Part shown: positions 57,413 to 64,000 of the stretch, piece after piece
Layout: each line of letters begins with the position of its first letter
How positions within the stretch are numbered: position 1 is the stretch's first letter
Assembly: GCA_964019135.1 (NCBI GenBank)
Contig: OZ025260.1
Location: 24,484,254-24,548,253, forward strand
DNA length: 64,000 bases
Reading direction: 5' to 3'
Origin: Arenicola marina
Lineage: Eukaryota > Annelida > Polychaeta > Arenicolidae
Program-made: the position numbers and the translations under genes
The notes under the pieces: model-generated
Database searches by the model: none
What the model saw: the letters and a program-made list of their open reading frames with translations, nothing else
Told to the model about the DNA's origin: nothing

Positions 57413-59025
57413 GACGCCTGTCTAAGGGACACCGAGGACGTCTATCTTAGGTTGTCTATCTGAAGAGGTCTATCTGGGGACGCCTATTTGAGAACGCCTA
57501 TCTGTTATCGCATATCCGGGGACGCCTATCTGGGATCGCCAATCTGGGGATGCCTATCTGAGGGTGCCTATCTGAGGACTTCTATCTGGGATTGCATATC
57601 TGGAAACGCCTATCTGAAAACACCTGCCTGGGGACGCCTATCTGGGGACACCTATCTGGGGATGTCTATCATGGCAGGCTTGATAAAGTTACGAAGTTTA
57701 GCTCCTTCATAACGCATATGTTTTGATCTTGTGTTTGCATGTTTATGATAATACTACCTAACAACATTTATTTAAACTTTTTGTTAGCATAATACAGCTT
57801 GTGTAGTAATTCATGCTTATATATTCAAAGTATTGTGAATTGTAGGATTGTAAGCCATTTAAATTAACGGATATATACATGGATGCTGCAAAAGAACTGT
57901 GTATGCAATGTAACATGGTATCCATTAGCTGCCTCTGCACAAAAGACTCACAAGATATACTCAGGATACGATTGGCATCATGCATCTGACGGAAAAAGGT
58001 ACAGGATTGGTAATCATGCAACTTTGAAAGAGACGGTAGTAACAAACTTTAGCATTAAGAAGAAAACATTAGAATTTTTAGATCAGGGCAAATGAAAATA
58101 TGACCAAAATTTACTTGCAAATAATTTCACTGAAATTACGTAGTTTAATTAAAGGTTCATATCGTGACATAAAAGATCACAATCACACAGGATCACAATG
58201 GCGTTATATCTAAAAAAATATGGCAATAACCGCTGAAGGGCATGACGCTCGACTAGCTATATATATGACGTCACCGCTGTGCTTATTTATTTATTGCACA
58301 ATGATACTGTGTGTTGATGCAAATCGTCAATATAATACATTGATGTCGTGATGCTGTTTAATATGACATTCATTATTATAACAAATCGTATTTATAAAAA
58401 GTGAGAAAATAATTGTCCTGTAAATAGTGTGGCTTTGGCTCGATTGTTATTGGTCATCACTCGATTCTATCGGTATACATATAATTATCATAACCGCGGC
58501 GCAATAGTGTATATAATATTCAATTTATGAAACACTGCATTTACACAGTCTTTTTGCTTACGGAATCTGAATAAACACTGCATGCACAGAGTTGTGTCTT
58601 TCTTATATAACGAGTCTGAATAAACACTGCGTTGACAAACTTACCGAACCCGAATAAAAATTGCACTGACAAAGTCTTGTCTTTCTTATACCGAATCTGA
58701 TAAAAACACTGCATTCACAAAGTGTTAATTAGTCTTACTCAAGTTACCAAATCTGAATAAACACTGCTTGCACAAAGTAGGCCTACTCTTGTCTTTCTTA
58801 CCGAATCTGAATAAATACCGCATTAATGGTCTTTCTTATCGAATCTGAATAAGCTTAATTAACACTGCATTGACAAAGTTACGGAATCTGTCCTACCGAA
58901 TCTGAATATACGGAATCTGTCTTACCGAAGCTGAATATACGGAATCTGTCTTACCGTTCGAATCTGAATAAATACTGCATGTTGAATACGGAAACTGTCT
59001 TACCGTTCGAATCTGAATAAATACT

Positions 59026-59532
59026 TGTAGTATCTCGGTACCGGTCCGGTGCGACATAATTAGACCAAAAACAACCTGCGCCAACGGGATTATCCCTTTG
59101 GCGTATCGCGTTTGACGTTAGCTGGTTAGGCTCCGAACGTCCTGGGAAGCGAAAGGTCGGTGGTTCGAGCCCGAGCCATGGCGGGAACCCATAAAACTTT
59201 CCTGGTCAGTTCGTGACCCTTGATCCCCGTATACAGGGGTATGTCCTTGGAGGGGTCCACGGAGGACCGGGCCGAGAGATATCACAGTGGTGCCGTGACC
59301 AGGATAACGAACCTGGGGCTACCCTTTCAAACGGTCGCCTACTGGGCCGGGTGAAACGAAGGAGACGTAGATCTCCGCTTAGTGCGGCAAGACGCGGTCC
59401 TTGTCACTCCCCGGATACCTGTAGGAGCCGTAGGCTTGGATTCACACGCAGGGCGTGGTGGATAGACCGCGAGGGCGCGGTCCAATGGGAAAGGGTGGTA
59501 TGTAGTATCTCGGTACCGGTCCGGTGCGACAT
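59026..59532 (+). mobile_element. Miniature LTR-element fossil (TRIM-like), copy 2
   Basis: LTR-like segment 59026-59286 (TGTAGTATCTC...ATATCACA, 261 bases), a TGGTGCCGTGACC primer-site-like motif at once after it, about 200 bases of leader, a purine tract, and a partial LTR start at 59501-59532. It has no coding for retroelement proteins and is an old fossil at the inner end of the left foldback arm. Confidence 0.5.
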
Positions 59533-59880
59533 CAATTTTGCGACATCAAATTTGTTACTTTGGTTAAAGTCTTTGTATCATATATTGTATATTAAACGAG
59601 CAGACAGATTTTATCTGTTGCCTACCCTGTGGAGAAATTGTGTATGAGCCCAGTCATGAAAACAATACCATTCGCTTGGTATATCCATCGTACTCCAGCG
59701 CAGCTAACTCAGCTTTTGACATGCAATAAGCAAAACGCCACCTGGCTAAATATGTTTATTGATATTAGACTGCAGAAAAAGCATCCGGAGTAAGAACAAA
59801 GTTTGTAAATTCACTGATTGCAAGAAGGTAACTATTTAACCAAAGTAACAAATTTAAGTGAGTTATAGATAAGCTACATA

Positions 59881-60133
59881 TGTGATATCTCTCGGCCCGG
59901 CCCTCCGTGGACCCCTCAAAGGACCTACCCCTGTATACGGGGATCAAGGGTCACGAACTGACCCGGAAAGTTTTATGGGTTCCCGCCATGGCTCGGGCTC
60001 GAACCACCGACCTTTCGCTTCCCAGGACGTTCGGAGCCTAACGTCAAACGCGATGCGCCAAAGGGATAATCCCGTTGGCGCAGGTTGTTTTGGGTCTATT
60101 TATGTCGCAACGGACCGGTACCGAGATACTACA
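59881..60133 (-). mobile_element. LTR-like segment, inverted copy in the right foldback arm
   Basis: Reverse complement of the same LTR, 253 bases. It agrees in length and in several variants with the window-start copy (3596-3848) more than with its neighbour at 59026-59286. A solo-LTR-like fossil. Confidence 0.55.
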
Positions 60134-62429
60134 AATGCAGTATTTATTCAGATTCGAACGGTAAGACAGTTTCCGTATTCAAAATGCAGTATTTATTCCG
60201 ATTCGAACGGTAAGACAGATTCCGTATATTCAGATTCGGTAAGACAGATTCCGTAAATTCAGATTCGGTAAGACAGATTCCTTATATTCAGATTCGGTAA
60301 GACAGATTCCGTAACTTTGTCAATGCAGTGTTAATTAAGCTTATTCAGATTCGATAAGAAAGACCATTAATGCGGTATTTATTCAGATTCGGTAAGAAAG
60401 ACAAGAGTAGGCCTACTTTGTGCAAGCAGTGTTTATTCAGATTTGGTAACTTGAGTAAGACTAATTAACATTTTGTGAATGCAGTGTTTTTATCAGATTC
60501 GGTATAAGAAAGGCAAGACTTTGTCAGTGCAATTTTTATTCGGGTTCGGTAAGTTTGTCAACGCAGTGTTTATTCAGATTCGTTATATAAGAAAGACACA
60601 ACTCTGTGCATGCAGTGTTTATTCAGATTCGTTATATAAGAAAGACACAACTCTGTGCATGCACTGTTTATTCAGATTCCGTAAGCAAAAAGACTGTGTA
60701 AATGCAGTGTTTCATAAATTGAATATTATATACACTATTGCGCCGCGGTTATGATAATTATATGTATACCGATAGAATTGAGTGATGATCAATAACAATC
60801 GAGCCAAAGCCACACTATTTACAGGACAATTATTTTCTCACTTTTTATAAATACGATTTGTTATAATAATGAATGTCATATTAAACAGCATCACGACATC
60901 AATGTATTATATTGACGATTTGCATCAACACACAGTATCATTGTGCAATAAATGAATAAGCACAGCGGTGACGTCATATATATAGCTAGTCGAGCGTCAT
61001 GCCCTTCAGCGGTTATTGCCATAATTGTTTAGATATAACGCCATTGTGTTCCTGTGTGATTGTGATCTTGTATGTCACGATAAGAACCTTTAATTAAACT
61101 ACTTAATTTCAGTGAAATTATTTGCAAGTAAATTTTGGTCATATTTTCATTTGCCCTGATCTAAAAATTCTAATGTTCTCTTCTTAATGCTAAAGTTTGT
61201 TAATACCGTCTCTTTCAAAGTTGCATTATTACCAATCCTGTACCTCTTTCCGTCAGATGCATGATGCCAATCGTATCCTGAGTATATCTTGTGAGTCTTT
61301 TGTGCAGAGGCAGCTAATGGATACCATGTTACATTGCATACACAGTTATTTTGCAGCATCCATGTATATATTCGTTAATTTAAATGGCTTACAATCCTAC
61401 AATTCACAATACTTTGAATGTATAAGCATGAATTACTACACAAGCCGTATTAAGTTAACAAAAGGTTTAAATAAATGTTGTTAGGTAGTATTATCATAAA
61501 CATGCAAACACAAGATCAAAACATACGCGTTATGAAGGAGCTAAACTTCGTAACTTTGTTAAGCTTGCCATGATAGACATCCCCAGATAGGCGTCCCCTG
61601 ATAGGCGTCCCCAGGCAGGTGTTTTCGGATAGGCGTTTCCAGATATGCGACCCCAGATAGAAGTCCTCAGATAGGCACCCTCACATAGGCATCCCCAGAT
61701 AGGCGATCCCAGATAGGCGTCCCCGGATATGCGATAACAGATAGGCGTTCTCAAATAGGCGTCCCCAGATAGACCTCTTCAGATAGACAACCTAAGATAG
61801 ACGTCCTCGGTTAAGCATCCTCAGACAGGCGACCCCAGATACCCAGCCAGCATGGCATTATCGGCCCAACGTTGTTTTTAGGTAGGCAACGCAACCGTTT
61901 GCTAGTATACATAGGCGCAACGTAATACCGACCGTCATCTGCGCTCTGCACCCAACCGTTGGCAATGGAATGTTGGCCCAACATTGTGCCTACGTACCAG
62001 CGTACTGCTGTTAGCGCAAAACACAGCGCCATCTAGCGAGTTTTTGAAGCGACACTTCCATGCGGCAATTTTCCAAGTGACTGTAAGTTATCGTGAATTT
62101 TGAGATTTTTATTCATGTGGCACATTATTATTGTCTTGTCGGTCTGCTTTATAGTATCGGATTATGTAATTTATGCACTGACTTAATTAGAACTGTATTA
62201 TGATGGTACAGCGGAAGAAAACGGTCACTGAGTATGCAGTTTCTGACCTTTCCTGTATTATCGCTCACACGAGTGCCTATAGCTCTTTTGTTTTGGAGCT
62301 CTTTTATTAAATCAAACACTGTCAAACCAGTGCAAAACCTTCAGTCATGGGCAGGTGAATGTCATTAGACTTATTAGGGATGGGGCAAGGGGTATTTCCG
62401 TTTTTCAGGAAGGGGCTTTTCTTTTCACT

Positions 62430-62590
62430 GTGAACTGGGAATGAGGAAAATAATTCTTCGTGAACTGGGAATGGGATATTAGCCGATAGCTGTGATCGAG
62501 TATTTTCATTAATCGTGAACTGGGAATTTTAATATTAAATAACTTTGAATTGGGAAATGGCCAATTTATATCATGTATCCGCCCCTTATT
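62430..62590 (+). repeat. Dispersed repeat E, copy 3 (partial)
   Basis: Contains TCGTGAACTGGGAAT twice, ATTAGCCGA, AATTTTAATATTAAATAA and CAATTTATATCATGT, in the same order as 37543-37755. Confidence 0.65.
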
Positions 62591-62857
62591 ACACAAGGCA
62601 TATAATTATGGAAAATATAAATGGATTATTCCTATTGGTCCAAAAGAAGAAGGGTGCAGACAAATATAGAGAACACGTATCTGGGTGGGTAGTCAGAGCC
62701 ATATATCTGCATTCTGAACTTCTATGTTGATGTGAATTATTTTCTCATGGAATTAAAGAGATCATTTTATTTAGTTAAGCCAAGTGGTTATAGTGTTACC
62801 TATAACAATATGCTGTTTACATTTTGTTTTACAGTCTGTTTAAATTTCATTGACAGT

Positions 62858-63017
62858 GACAGAGTATGATATTGCCCTCCTGCACGCTTCGGAGCGCGTG
62901 CAACAGCAGCAGGAGCACAATGGTGTGATGCTTGGCAAAATTTGCCAGCATCTCAACAGGACTTGCACGCCAACCCCTCCGCCAGATGGAATGCCCTTCC
63001 CCATCCTGACCTTATAA
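62858..63017 (+). CDS. Possible terminal exon of an unknown gene
   Basis: After a ttgacag acceptor-like site the frame reads YDIALLHASERVQQQQEHNG through TCTPTPPPDGMPFPI to TAA at 63015-63017. The composition is protein-like and lies in an otherwise AT-rich region. I do not recognise the family and found no upstream exon in the window. Confidence 0.35.
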
Positions 63018-63424
63018 GCCCTATACACATTGGACGAGGTCCTCGCTAATGACGAGACCGTGTGGAAAACGGTATGCTGTAATATTTAACGATTAATGTT
63101 TTTTGCTGTTAAAGCCTGGCCACACAAAACACAGCTATATATAAGTCTCAGAGAACCCCCTTAGTCTATTGGTCAGTGTGCTGGACTAGAGATCAAGGCA
63201 TCCATGGTTTAGTGGACGGTCCCCATATGGGGCATATTTTATTCATCATCATTTTGTTGCCCCGAAAGCTTCCACTGGCCCAATTTTAGTCAAGTATGCA
63301 CGAATAAGAGACCAGCATTTTCAGTTCTCATAGGTTTGTCCATGTTTTTGTATTGCTTTGTGTAATTTAATTTATGTCTATTTTATCTTCAGTTTGACTC
63401 TTTATTTTGCATATATCCAATTAG

Positions 63425-63584
63425 GTCAGCAGCATCACCTTGATGGGCGTATCCACTGTCGACAAGACAGTGCAACGTTTGATGGACTAAGTGCTGTCAA
63501 ACAGTGTGGCAAAGCAAATACATTGGCAATGGAAGAGTGGGAAAGTGCCATTCCCTCGCCTAAACTTACGCCAGGTGGTGTATG
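63425..63584 (+). CDS. Possible internal exon of an unknown gene
   Basis: Bounded by CAATTAG and TATG|GTAAGT. The open frame includes HHLDGRIHCRQDSATFDG and KANTLAMEEWESAIPSP. No family recognised. The next possible exon starts at 63900 after TTAATTCAG. Confidence 0.35.
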
Positions 63585-63899
63585 GTAAGTGTGGCTGTAT
63601 TCTTCTGATAAGATAAGGATTTCCACTTTACCCACTGTCTACTTAACTCATTTGCGTTACCTATTCAACGTGATATGACAGATCTGTCAAAAAATCCTGC
63701 GAACAGCAAATTATGAACAGTATCATTACTTTGTATGTGGCTACCACTGTATTGCCTTTAACAGGGTTCCAGAAATATTAAGCTAACAAAAAACATGTGT
63801 TAAGTATACCAGTATAGGTAAATGTTATTCATGCATATTATCGAACCAGCATGATATTTTAAACAGCTTTGCCATTGAGTCTACTTTGATTTAATTCAG

Positions 63900-64000
63900 G
63901 GGGTACTCGCAGCAACCCTACCAGTTGCGCCACAAATTCAGAGGTGGTGAAGAAGTGGCTGCGATTTGCTGGGGAGCGGGATGGCGGGCGACGAGAGCGT
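63900..64000 (+). CDS. Possible exon, cut by the window end
   Basis: After TTAATTCAG, one frame reads TNSEVVKKWLRFAGERDGG, a basic helical-looking stretch. This frame does not join in phase with the open frame of 63425-63584, so the exon link is uncertain. Confidence 0.3.

Larger units (their letters stand above)
57413..61831. mobile_element. Foldback-like element with about 1.9-kb inverted arms
   Basis: Left arm 57413-59286 and right arm 59881-61831 are reverse complements with few differences; for example 57488-57712 pairs with 61530-61754 and 57883-58095 with 61147-61359. The loop is about 590 bases. Each arm has, from outside in, a GACGCCTATCTG minisatellite, AT-rich DNA, a CCGAATCTGAATAAACACTG minisatellite and an LTR-like segment. 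No transposase is visible. Long inverted arms carrying tandem repeats are typical of Foldback-type DNA elements; an inverted segmental duplication is the alternative. Confidence 0.75.

Noticed and set aside
57883-58095. 70-codon frame repeated in both foldback arms and in copy 1
   Set aside because: Conserved only because the arms are duplicates; composition and lack of motif do not support a protein.
59213-59647. 144-codon open frame (also at 3775-4209)
   Set aside because: It spans the end of the LTR-like segment and leader, is Arg-rich from GC-rich DNA, and has no recognisable motif.
61851-62035. Possible MITE with GGCCCAACGTTG motifs
   Set aside because: Similar words occur at 40684-40733, but I could not find matching ends or a flanking duplication.
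63165-63235. tRNA-like start of a SINE (TAGTCTATTGGTCAGTGTGC)
   Set aside because: An A-box-like stretch is present but the B box is degenerate and no tail or target duplication is visible.

Overview
The window reads as invertebrate animal DNA. It has long introns with GT-AG borders, AT-rich non-coding sequence, many minisatellites, poly-G tracts, nested non-autonomous transposons and a 200-base assembly gap. A lancelet (Branchiostoma-like) or other marine invertebrate deuterostome is my best guess from the mix of an expanded DEG/ENaC family, a G2E3-like HECT protein and abundant small transposons. This is inference; nothing in the window proves the species.

The main content is a head-to-head pair of paralogous DEG/ENaC sodium-channel-family genes. 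Gene A lies on the minus strand (17457-36502) and gene C on the plus strand (45551-56683). I could place 11 exons in each, and six of them (exons 4-9) plus exon 2 have identical lengths. The gene C exons sum to 3354 bases, an exact multiple of three (1117 codons plus stop). Gene A sums to 3101, one base short of a multiple of three, matching one apparent frame break in its exon 10. Both proteins have the usual DEG/ENaC parts: a cytosolic His-Gly motif, TM1, a Cys-rich ectodomain, and TM2 with a Gly-Ala-Ser filter. Between the last Cys-rich strand and TM2 both carry one huge exon (1758 and 1951 bases) that adds roughly 550-600 residues to the extracellular part. This is far beyond the usual size of the family.

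Both genes also have a 65-base tandem repeat starting exactly at the exon 7 splice donor. Each unit copies the last part of the exon together with its GT donor: 26 donor sites in perfect 65-base register in gene A and about 12 in gene C.

Region by region: 1-4337 is a near-identical second copy of 55465-59775 (the gene C 3' end plus downstream repeats) and stops at the gap 4338-4537. From 4538 to 16627, two roughly 60-base inverted repeats bracket integrase-like fragments, a broken HECT-like gene and repeat clusters. From 17457 to 36502 is gene A, with LINE, SINE and satellite material in its introns. From 36503 to 45550 is the space between the two gene starts, with a large palindrome made of two inverted transposon copies, a MITE-like element and a 40-base satellite. 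From 45551 to 56683 is gene C. From 57413 to 61831 is a foldback-like element with arms of about 1.9 kb that hold small LTR-type fossils. From 62 kb to the end are a dispersed repeat and a few uncertain exons.

All calls are from reading the sequence. No database search was possible.
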